Of a DNA stretch of 8,584 bases, positions 1 through 5,579 are shown piece after piece. This stretch comes from CAZILN01 sp964540005 (GTDB lineage Bacteria; Bacteroidota; Bacteroidia; Bacteroidales; SM23-62), in NCBI GenBank assembly GCA_964540005.1, contig CAZILN010000208.1, positions 1 to 8,584 of the forward strand, read 5' to 3'. Below the pieces are notes generated by a model. That model worked only from the letters and a program-made list of their open reading frames with translations. It searched no databases and had not been told where the DNA came from. The translations under genes were made by a program, and so were the position numbers. Every line of letters begins with the position of its first letter. Within the stretch, counting starts at the first letter, position 1.

Positions 1-378
1 GTATCCTATTATTCTTGATTTTAGCAATTCATTCTCTAAAGCTTCTTTAAATTCTGTTAGTATGAATCTTCGCGCTTCTTTTCTCAATTTTTTATCAACC
101 TGAGTATAACTGATAGATTCATTAAATCCTAAATATTTATAATCTAATATTATATCGATATCTTCAGAGAATCGTTCTATGAGTTGCCAGCCCTTACTTA
201 GAGATGTTCCCCCTTTAAAAACTAAATGCTCGGAAAAGTGTAATCGGAAGATTATTTTCAGCATAAGAGTAACCCACCAGTCCTTTTCTACTGCTGCAGG
301 TGGAATGCCTTCTATATTACTTATTTGAGTGAATATATTTATTCGTTGTTCTTCACTTAATTCAAGGAATCTATTCAT
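1..378 (-). CDS. AbiEii-family nucleotidyltransferase toxin, N-terminal part (cut by window edge)
   Basis: Only the first 126 codons are in the window; the frame is open to base 1. The product has the hallmarks of the AbiEii/AbiGii nucleotidyltransferase toxin family. An E-K-D-W-W motif lies at residues 31-35. The nucleotidyltransferase motif G-G-T-S-L-S-K lies at 56-62 and is followed by R-F-S-E-D-I-D at 69-75, whose Asp73 and Asp75 would bind the catalytic metal. Known members transfer nucleotides to RNA, in some cases to tRNA acceptor ends, and so stop growth. The ATG at 378 overlaps the stop of the antitoxin gene as ATGA, so translation is probably coupled and the toxin made second. The stretch is AT-rich like its partner and unlike the genes to the right. 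The family call is secure; the RNA target and whether the full gene is intact cannot be judged. Confidence 0.9.
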   Translation of the reverse strand, partial: MNRFLELSEEQRINIFTQISNIEGIPPAAVEKDWWVTLMLKIIFRLHFSEHLVFKGGTSLSKGWQLIERFSEDIDIILDYKYLGFNESISYTQVDKKLRKEARRFILTEFKEALENELLKSRIIGY

Positions 379-980
379 GTTTTAGGTTCATTGTGTATCG
401 ATAATAGTATCCGGGCTATCCATGCAGGAGCGAGATTAGCATCATGCCTGATTGTAGAGGATTCTTCGTGTTCCAGTAGCTTGCGAATATGGTTGATTTG
501 TTCCTGAGTAACATCATCTTTACCTATTTCCTTCAGAGCCTGAATTACCAGGCCAGCCAATTCACTTCTGATTGCTAAATTCTTTGGTGTAGTATTTTTA
601 AATTTTATAGTCCTTTTACCAATCTGAATTTTTCTGGGAGCACCATTAGTTAGATATACTAAATTCATTGGTACCTGCTCTGATAATCCTAATTTATTCA
701 GTGCCTGTATACCCGTTGGAATTATCTGAGCTTTGTCCCTTTTGGCAATAGCATGAGCAATCTCTTCAACGGATGGATATAGAATTCCTAGATCATCATC
801 AATTTTAGGATATAAATATATACCATGCGCGAGCCTTATAAGGATTTTCTTTTTTTCTAACCTGAGCAATGCTTTCTTAACATTTTCAATGTTACTGAGA
901 TTAGTGAAATCGCCAGGGAATATAATTTTTCCCCTACCTTTCGTCATTATTACTTTTAATATTTGATCCTGAACGGACAT
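375..980 (-). CDS. AbiEi-like antitoxin / transcriptional regulator (DUF6088 type)
   Basis: This 201-residue protein is the predicted antitoxin and autorepressor of the type IV-like pair with the toxin gene that overlaps its stop by 4 bases. Residues 1-59 look like a winged helix: a D-F segment near 24, a helix rich in K, R and L at 33-45, and a wing ending R-L-A-H-G-I-Y-L-Y-P-K at 49-59. Residues 70-140 form the effector part typical of DUF6088, with I-P-T-G at about 89-92 and a Y-L-T-N-G turn. The frame also opens at a GTG at 1046, adding 22 residues. I prefer the ATG at 980 because the upstream codons run through the inverted repeat and the candidate promoter, and the family begins close to the S-V-Q-D-Q-I sequence. 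In AbiE systems the Ei protein represses its own operon. Neutralisation of this particular toxin is inferred from context. Confidence 0.85.
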   Translation of the reverse strand: MSVQDQILKVIMTKGRGKIIFPGDFTNLSNIENVKKALLRLEKKKILIRLAHGIYLYPKIDDDLGILYPSVEEIAHAIAKRDKAQIIPTGIQALNKLGLSEQVPMNLVYLTNGAPRKIQIGKRTIKFKNTTPKNLAIRSELAGLVIQALKEIGKDDVTQEQINHIRKLLEHEESSTIRHDANLAPAWIARILLSIHNEPKT

Positions 981-1001
981 AATGTGATAAATCAAAAATA
1001 T

Positions 1002-1032
1002 TTGTCCCAAATTTAGCAAATATTTGGGACAA
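1002..1032. promoter_or_regulatory. Inverted repeat, candidate antitoxin operator
   Basis: Two perfect 11-base arms, TTGTCCCAAAT (1002-1012) and ATTTGGGACAA (1022-1032), are separated by 9 bases. The repeat lies 22 bases upstream of the antitoxin ATG and covers the candidate -7 element at 1008-1015, so a dimer bound here would block transcription. AbiEi proteins are known to bind inverted repeats upstream of their own operon. On the minus strand the hairpin is followed by a T-rich stretch (ATATTTTTG), so it could also terminate transcription of the glycosyltransferase that ends at 1050. Which role applies is not decided by sequence. Confidence 0.65.
1008..1015 (-). promoter_or_regulatory. Candidate Bacteroidota -7 promoter element for the toxin-antitoxin operon
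   Basis: The minus strand reads TAAATTTG, a full match to TAnnTTTG. Transcription would begin around 1001-1004, giving a leader of about 21-24 bases before the ATG at 980. I see no good -33 TTG/TTTG at the usual spacing, so the promoter may be weak or helped by another factor. The element lies inside the inverted repeat. Confidence 0.45.
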
Positions 1033-1049
1033 TAAAATCTCCGCACTCC

Positions 1050-1943
1050 TTATTTGTCAAGCCTTAGAAGGTATCCAAGTTTATAAAGATCAAAGAAAAA
1101 CATATCGGGTTTCTTTCCCAGGAGGCTGCGTTCAATGGCGGGACGCATCAGCGGGAACAACCACCTGATCAGGATTGCCAGTCCGGTCTTCCGGCACAGG
1201 ACATATGACCTGGCTATCCTGATCTTATTAATAATGGAAGCATAGTTCTCATCCATCAGCAGGACCTTAAGGCTTTCCAGGGCCTTCAGTGATTTTGCAA
1301 TAAATTCCTTGCTGGTCTCCAGCCCGGTATGTATCAGCTGGTTATCTATATGCCTGATCTCATATCCTTTGCCTGCCAGCATCAATCCGAATATGGTGTC
1401 TTCATGGCCGTATTCCCTGATCTCCCGGGGGAATGGATTTTCGAGGAAAATGGAACGCTCGATGAGAAAATTGAAGGCAGAGAATGCGGTTCCGGGATCC
1501 TTGTTGCGGAAAGCAGCAGATCTTACTTCACGTTTCCATCCGTAAAACCAGCGTAAAAAATATCGCCGATCCGCCGGAGGGGTATCCGAGTAGGCTGTAC
1601 CCCCGCATACTGCCAGTTTTCCAGTACAACACTCAAGGTATTGTTCAATGAAATCACCGCAAGGAACTGAGGCATCACAGTCAATAAACAGCAGGTATTC
1701 ATACCGGGCCGTCCGGGCCAGAAAATTCCTGTTGCCCGAACGCTTCAGGTTCATCTCCTGTTGCACATACCTGACGTTTTCCAGCTTCGCTACCTGCCTG
1801 TTGGCCTTACAGTATTTTTCTTCCGATCCGTCATCTGAAACGATGATCTCGAAAGGCCGTCCTGATAACGAAGCCTGCCTGTTCAACTCGGTTGTCAAAT
1901 CCGCAATAAAATAATTATATGTGGGTATCAGAATGGACAGCAT
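1050..1943 (-). CDS. Family 2 glycosyltransferase (GT-A fold)
   Basis: This 297-residue enzyme is predicted to move a sugar from a nucleotide-sugar donor to a surface glycan or lipid-linked acceptor on the cytoplasmic side of the membrane. The N-terminus L-S-I-L-I-P-T-Y-N is the usual first strand of GT2 enzymes. D-D-G-S at 37-40 would bind the nucleotide. D-C-D-A at 88-91 is the metal-binding DxD motif, and G-H-E-D at 179-182 supplies the catalytic-base region. R-S-G-N-R-N at 68-73 also fits GT2. The C-terminal 60 residues are basic and hydrophobic, with R-W-L-F-P-L-M-R, suggesting membrane association without a clear transmembrane helix. The gene starts just after the terminator of the transporter operon and has its own candidate promoter, so it is probably a separate unit. 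No other glycan genes lie beside it, so the product is unknown. Confidence 0.9.
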   Translation of the reverse strand: MLSILIPTYNYFIADLTTELNRQASLSGRPFEIIVSDDGSEEKYCKANRQVAKLENVRYVQQEMNLKRSGNRNFLARTARYEYLLFIDCDASVPCGDFIEQYLECCTGKLAVCGGTAYSDTPPADRRYFLRWFYGWKREVRSAAFRNKDPGTAFSAFNFLIERSIFLENPFPREIREYGHEDTIFGLMLAGKGYEIRHIDNQLIHTGLETSKEFIAKSLKALESLKVLLMDENYASIINKIRIARSYVLCRKTGLAILIRWLFPLMRPAIERSLLGKKPDMFFFDLYKLGYLLRLDK

Positions 1944-1950
1944 ACTGTTT

Positions 1951-1958
1951 CAAATGTA
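1951..1958 (-). promoter_or_regulatory. Candidate -7 promoter element for the glycosyltransferase gene
   Basis: The minus strand reads TACATTTG, matching TAnnTTTG. A TTG at 1977-1975 lies 16 bases upstream as a possible -33 element, slightly closer than usual. The start codon at 1943 is only 8 bases past the last G, so the transcript would have almost no leader. Its -33 part lies in the terminator stem of the preceding operon, so the two signals share bases. Confidence 0.45.
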
Positions 1959-1995
1959 AAAAATAAATCCCGCACAATAGCTTATCGTACGGGAT
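1958..1995 (-). terminator. Rho-independent terminator of the transporter operon
   Basis: On the minus strand a 13-bp stem (1995-1983 with 1979-1967) encloses a 3-base loop and is followed by TTATTTTTT. Eleven pairs are Watson-Crick and two are G-U wobbles (1973/1989 and 1976/1986). On the plus strand these two positions become C-A and A-C mismatches, and no T-run follows, so the signal points leftward only. It lies 31 bases after the stop of the small membrane protein gene. Confidence 0.8.
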
Positions 1996-2026
1996 GAAAA
2001 TCGCTTTATCTGATATGCCTTTCCTG

Positions 2027-2251
2027 TCAGCCGGTCTTAGTAGGTATCTCGTCGTTGTCTTTAATAATGACCGCAAAAATAAACAGGATGACAGCAGCAG
2101 CAGCGAAGATGACCATCAGGGAGACAAACATCTTCCTTATAATATCATCAAGATCTATCACGTCCCAGATTCCAAGCAGGGCGATAACAGTGAACAACAG
2201 CACCATTAAGATCAGTATGTAAGAAATAATTTTTTTAACTGAATTTGCCAT
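2027..2251 (-). CDS. Small two-helix membrane protein, function unknown
   Basis: I do not recognise this 74-residue protein. Two hydrophobic stretches, about residues 8-28 and 43-64, would form a helical hairpin in the inner membrane. They are joined by an acidic loop (D-V-I-D-L-D-D, about 30-36) and followed by a short polar tail K-D-N-D-E-I-P. The short basic N-terminus (K6, K7) suggests both ends are cytoplasmic by the positive-inside rule. The gene begins 19 bases after the stop of the ATPase gene and is followed by the operon terminator, so it is very probably co-transcribed with the transporter. It could be an accessory subunit of the permease or an unrelated passenger. Length and ATG start are well supported by the tight spacing; the function is open. 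Confidence 0.7.
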   Translation of the reverse strand: MANSVKKIISYILILMVLLFTVIALLGIWDVIDLDDIIRKMFVSLMVIFAAAAVILFIFAVIIKDNDEIPTKTG

Positions 2252-2270
2252 GGTATAGTATTTTTATGGT

Positions 2271-3293
2271 TTAGTTCCTCAGATGTAAAGTTAATTCATA
2301 AATATTATAAAATTCAAGAGCACCGTCATTTTTTTCCAGCGTCCATGAGGTATGTCCTTCTTTCTTATTGACGATTATCTTTAATGCTTCGTTACAGCTG
2401 AAGTCAACAGAATATCCCAGGCGCTCGAGGGCCCTGGCCGTCCATTGCATCTCCATGCCTTCTACACCGCGCAATCCTACTGAGTTTGATGGCTCCCGGG
2501 GACGAATGAACTGTCCGGTTTCAGGATCGAAAATAATATCCGAATCTGAGGAAAGGGAGCCGATCTCTTCCTGGAGGACCAGGTCCTCAGGCGATCCGTC
2601 AATTATTCCTTTATCCCTTATGATCCAGAACCGGTCAGCATACCTGAAAGCGATCTGAATATCATGGCTTGACAGTATCACTGTCTTGTTGAGAGGGGGT
2701 CTTGACAGCTGGTGCAACAGGTGCAGTACCTCAAAACGGTGGATGACATCGAGAAAGGCAGTGGGTTCATCCAGAATGATGATCTCAGTGTCCTGGGCCA
2801 GTGCTCGCGCTATCATAGCTCTCTGGCGTTCGCCGTCACTGATCTGGCTGAGTTTCCTGTGCTTTATTTCATTCAGTCCGGTTAACTGAATAGATTGCTC
2901 TATCATTTCCTGGTCTTTCCCTGACAGCCTGCCCAGCCAGCTGGTATGCGGTATCCTTCCCAGGCTTACCAGTTCAGATACATCCAGGTTAGCCGCCCCA
3001 AGTCTTTCAGTTGATACATAGCCCACCATCATTGACAGCTGATGTTTAGTATACCGGGAGATACTTTTCTGATTGAAATATAAATCCCCTGCAAGGTGAG
3101 GGATGAGGCCCACCATTGTTTTAATCAGGGTGGTTTTTCCTGATCCGTTCCTTCCTGCAATAACGACCAGTTCCCCTTTACCCACAGAGGTTTCCAATTG
3201 TTGAAGGACAGCTATATTTTCCGGGACGGCCCTGAAGCCGGCATCAAGTCCGGAAAGTTTTATGACTTCTTTTTGCTGCATATCAGACAGCAT
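2271..3293 (-). CDS. ABC transporter ATP-binding protein, FecE/BtuD type, with C-terminal extension
   Basis: This cytoplasmic ATPase powers the importer formed with the permease whose gene it overlaps by 11 bases. Walker A is G-R-N-G-S-G-K-T-T (47-55), Walker B I-I-I-L-D-E-P (171-177) with Glu176 catalytic, and the H-loop histidine is His210. Two features depart from the textbook. The signature reads S-D-G-E (152-155) instead of S-G-G-E/Q, and the Q-loop position has V-S-T-E-R (93-97) with no glutamine. From memory both occur in other Bacteroidota FecE-like proteins. Usual FecE/BtuD proteins have about 250-270 residues. This one has 340, with an extra segment from about 267 containing a W-T-x-R-A-L-E-R-L-G-Y helix (284-294) and several short strands. 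A second ATG at 3281, just after the permease stop, would remove four residues. The substrate is not readable from the ATPase. Confidence 0.92.
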   Translation of the reverse strand: MLSDMQQKEVIKLSGLDAGFRAVPENIAVLQQLETSVGKGELVVIAGRNGSGKTTLIKTMVGLIPHLAGDLYFNQKSISRYTKHQLSMMVGYVSTERLGAANLDVSELVSLGRIPHTSWLGRLSGKDQEMIEQSIQLTGLNEIKHRKLSQISDGERQRAMIARALAQDTEIIILDEPTAFLDVIHRFEVLHLLHQLSRPPLNKTVILSSHDIQIAFRYADRFWIIRDKGIIDGSPEDLVLQEEIGSLSSDSDIIFDPETGQFIRPREPSNSVGLRGVEGMEMQWTARALERLGYSVDFSCNEALKIIVNKKEGHTSWTLEKNDGALEFYNIYELTLHLRN

Positions 3294-4314
3294 AAAAATG
3301 TTTGTTTTTCAGGATGATCCAGATAACCACCGGGATCCCCAGTAAAGCAGTTACGGAATTTATAGGTATAATAATGTCAAGTCCCGGCATCTGGGCAATA
3401 ATATCCGCCACCAGTATTATACCCGATCCTATCAGGACAGACCCGGGAATTATAACAGCATGCCTGGCCGTACGGAAAATAATTCTGGCAACATGCGGGA
3501 CAATGATGCCTACAAAACCTATGGGACCGCAAAAGGCTGTCACTGTTCCAGCCAGCAGGCTGGTACTGGTGAAAACCAGTATCCTGGTCTGCATGACCCT
3601 GATCCCCATTGACCTGGCATAATCCTCCCCTATCAGGAAAGCATCGAGGTTTTTCATATTTATGATGAGCAGCAACAATCCTGCGATCACACAGATTCCC
3701 ATAATAAGCAATTGATCCTTATCGACATTTCCGAGGCTGCCAAGAGTCCATACCACAAAGGTCTTCAACATGGCCTCATCGCTGAAATACTGCAGTATGC
3801 TGACAATGGCAATTGTTATGCTCCCGAATAAGATGCCCAGGATGAGTATGGTCATCACATCCCTGATCCTGAAGCTAACCAGCAGGATTATCAGGAGTAC
3901 AAGTCCCGAACCCAGCCAGGCTGCTACCACAACCGACCAGTTATTCAGCCCGGACTGCAATGAAAACAGCCGGGATGCTGCGGTTGTCATCACCAGGATG
4001 GCTACTCCCAGGCTGGCCCCTGCACTGATACCCAGCACATAGGGTCCTGCAAGTGGATTCCGGAATATGGTCTGCATCTGCAAACCACTGGCTGATAATG
4101 CTGTACCGGCCAGGACAGCAGTAAGCACCTTTGGTAATCTGAATTGGTGAATGATCACCGAAAACTCGTTCCGGGGATCGAGATTGTTAAACAGAAGCCC
4201 GATTGATTCAAGAGGAGGTATTCTGACGGAACCTGCCAGGATATCAAGAAGGGCTACGAGCAGCAGGATGAGAGCAAATAACAAGAGTATCAGTCCGGTC
4301 TTACCCTGCTTCAT
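3283..4314 (-). CDS. FecCD/BtuC-family permease of an iron-chelate, heme or cobalamin importer
   Basis: This 343-residue inner-membrane permease forms the translocation path as a homodimer. About ten hydrophobic helices are visible, starting at residues 7-27. Family motifs include R-L-P-K at 59-62, then S-G-L-Q-M-Q and N-P-L-A-G with L-G-I-S-A-G-A between 76 and 101. G-P-I-G-F-V-G-I-I-V-P-H-V-A-R lies at 263-277 and P-I-N-S-V-T-A-L-L-G-I-P at 317-328. The cytoplasmic coupling loop, around 225-240 (I-G-E-D-Y-A-R-S-M-G), would contact the ATPase. The frame extends to a TTG at 4332, overlapping the preceding gene. The ATG at 4314, seven bases after that gene's stop, is the simpler start and gives a normal family length. 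Because only one permease gene is present, a homodimer of the BtuC type is more likely than a FecC/FecD pair. The family does not tell heme, siderophore and cobalamin apart. Confidence 0.93.
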   Translation of the reverse strand: MKQGKTGLILLLFALILLLVALLDILAGSVRIPPLESIGLLFNNLDPRNEFSVIIHQFRLPKVLTAVLAGTALSASGLQMQTIFRNPLAGPYVLGISAGASLGVAILVMTTAASRLFSLQSGLNNWSVVVAAWLGSGLVLLIILLVSFRIRDVMTILILGILFGSITIAIVSILQYFSDEAMLKTFVVWTLGSLGNVDKDQLLIMGICVIAGLLLLIINMKNLDAFLIGEDYARSMGIRVMQTRILVFTSTSLLAGTVTAFCGPIGFVGIIVPHVARIIFRTARHAVIIPGSVLIGSGIILVADIIAQMPGLDIIIPINSVTALLGIPVVIWIILKNKHFYAV

Positions 4315-4321
4315 GCCTGGT

Positions 4322-4591
4322 TTATTTTTCAATGCTGTGGGCCAGTTCTAATAATTTACCCAGATCAGCCCTTATCTTCCTGTAGTGATTCCCCAGTTTC
4401 TTTGAGTCTTCTCTATCTTCGGGATTATTGCTTCTCCGGATCAGTTCATTCCTCATACGTATCACGTCCTTGATTACTTTGTCAACCTGGCCTGCATTTT
4501 CCGGATTGATGTGTTTGAAAGAGAAACACTGGTTAATCAGTTCGAAGCTTTTCTGATTAATTTCATTCTTTAATTTCCTTACGCTAGCCAT
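4322..4591 (-). CDS. Small all-helical conserved protein, function unknown
   Basis: This 89-residue protein has no signal peptide or membrane segment, and its composition is strongly charged. It should fold into three or four helices: about 2-25, 32-54 (with V-I-R-M-R-N-E-L-I-R-R), and 58-88 ending in L-G-K-L-L-E-L-A-H-S-I-E-K. The opening M-A-S-V-R-K-L-K-N-E-I-N and the pattern around R-N-E-L-I and H-Y-R-K-I-R resemble, from memory, a small protein common in Bacteroidota that has no assigned role. It is the first gene of the transporter operon, with the permease ATG only seven bases after its stop. That position suggests a regulatory or chaperone-like role with the transporter, or only shared expression. 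The ATG at 4591 is the only sensible start. Confidence is high that it is a gene and low for any function. Confidence 0.75.
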   Translation of the reverse strand: MASVRKLKNEINQKSFELINQCFSFKHINPENAGQVDKVIKDVIRMRNELIRRSNNPEDREDSKKLGNHYRKIRADLGKLLELAHSIEK

Positions 4592-4731
4592 GAGAAATGA
4601 TTTGTTTATTCACGATAAATTTAAAGAAAATCAGCGTAATACCTGCATCAATTTTTAAAATGCTGATTAGCATAGGGATTTGCACATAATTTTTGATTAT
4701 TATTAAGGTATAAACAAACTTGATAAGGAAA
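4592..4731. other. Divergent intergenic region between transporter operon and deacetylase gene
   Basis: These 140 AT-rich bases must hold promoters for both directions. On the plus strand TAATTTTTG (4687-4695) is one base longer than the TAnnTTTG pattern, and on the minus strand TAAATTTA (4623-4616) misses its last base. Neither has a well-placed -33 partner. I see no riboswitch-like fold or cobalamin-box consensus here, though I could not search for one systematically. Confidence 0.4.
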
Positions 4732-5535
4732 ATGAAACGAACAAATACCAGAATCAGACTCCTGACCCTCATCGTGTTTCTTCCGCTCAACCTTGTAGCG
4801 AGTTCCCAGTTTGTATGGCCCGATGGTGCAAAGGCAGCCGTTTGTCTGACCTATGATGACGGACTGGACTGCCACCTGGATGTTGCAGTTCCGCAACTTG
4901 ATGAGTTCGGGTTCAAGGGCAGCTTCTATTGTACCGGCAATTCCCCCAGTCTCTACCACAGGATGGATGAGTGGCGGCAGATCACAGTGAAGGGACATGA
5001 ACTGGGGAACCATACCCTCTTCCATCCCTGTGACCAGTCGAGGCATGATTTCGTTAAGGATGAATTCGATCTTAACACATACAGCCTTAACCGGCTCTAC
5101 CAGGAATTAAATACTGCCAACACCCTTTTGAAAGCTGTGGATGGCAAAGAAAAAAGAAGCTTTGCATACACCTGTGGTAATTTTATTGCTGCTTCAGGTA
5201 TAGATTTTTCTGACTCAATAAAGCACATGTTCACCTCTGCAAGGGGTGCTGACCCCGCTGTTCCTGATGATATGACAGGTTTCAACATATACAAAACACC
5301 CAGCAGGGGTGTCAGCGATCCTTCAGCAGAGGAACTGATCGCCTATGTTGAGCAGGCCAGGGAAAAAGGGACCATTGCCATTTTCATGTTTCACAGTGTA
5401 GGCGGAGGGTATCTGAATGTCGGGGCAGGGGAACACCGGGAATTATTACAGTACCTGGAAGATAATAAACAGGATTACTACTGTGCCACCTTCATGGAAG
5501 TAATGGATTACATCAACCAGCAATCCGGGAAATAG
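4732..5535 (+). CDS. Secreted polysaccharide deacetylase (carbohydrate esterase family 4, NodB domain)
   Basis: This 267-residue exported enzyme is predicted to remove N- or O-acetyl groups from a polysaccharide. Residues 1-25 form a signal peptide: basic K2-R9, a hydrophobic core to about 22, and probable cleavage after A-S-S before Gln26. The NodB domain follows. Motif 1 is T-Y-D-D-G (40-44), with Asp42 as base and Asp43 binding metal. Motif 2 is H-E-L-G-N-H-T-L-F-H (89-98), whose His94 and His98 would be the metal-binding pair. Motif 5 is F-M-F-H-S-V with His221. Motif 3, usually R-P-P-Y/F, is replaced by F-A-Y-T-C-G-N, a variant seen in outlying CE4 groups. The frame opens at TTG 4720, but the ATG at 4732 gives a standard signal peptide; an AAGGA at 4725-4729 sits too close to be a good ribosome-binding site. 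It is the only plus-strand gene and interrupts the transporter locus; its substrate is unknown. Confidence 0.9.
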   Translation: MKRTNTRIRLLTLIVFLPLNLVASSQFVWPDGAKAAVCLTYDDGLDCHLDVAVPQLDEFGFKGSFYCTGNSPSLYHRMDEWRQITVKGHELGNHTLFHPCDQSRHDFVKDEFDLNTYSLNRLYQELNTANTLLKAVDGKEKRSFAYTCGNFIAASGIDFSDSIKHMFTSARGADPAVPDDMTGFNIYKTPSRGVSDPSAEELIAYVEQAREKGTIAIFMFHSVGGGYLNVGAGEHRELLQYLEDNKQDYYCATFMEVMDYINQQSGK

Positions 5536-5579
5536 TAGCTGAGCCTTCCTCAGAAGTTTCTCTCTCAGATAAACAACAA

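Noticed and set aside
981..1046. N-terminal extension of the antitoxin from a GTG at 1046
   Set aside because: The extra 22 codons run through the inverted repeat and the candidate -7 element, and the ATG at 980 gives a normal family start.
1055..1060. Perfect TTGACA on the minus strand resembling a -35 box
   Set aside because: It is the final Leu-Asp-Lys coding sequence of the glycosyltransferase, no matching TATAAT follows, and Bacteroidota promoters do not use this consensus.
4720..4731. TTG start adding four residues to the deacetylase
   Set aside because: The ATG at 4732 yields a standard signal peptide, and no ribosome-binding site favours the TTG.
4648..5046. Open minus-strand frame of 132 codons
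   Set aside because: It is antisense to the deacetylase signal peptide and catalytic motifs, which are clearly real, and it has no plausible domain.
5539..5553. CTGAG-N5-CTCAG hairpin between the convergent deacetylase and lipoprotein genes
   Set aside because: A five-pair stem without a T-run in either direction is too weak to call a terminator.
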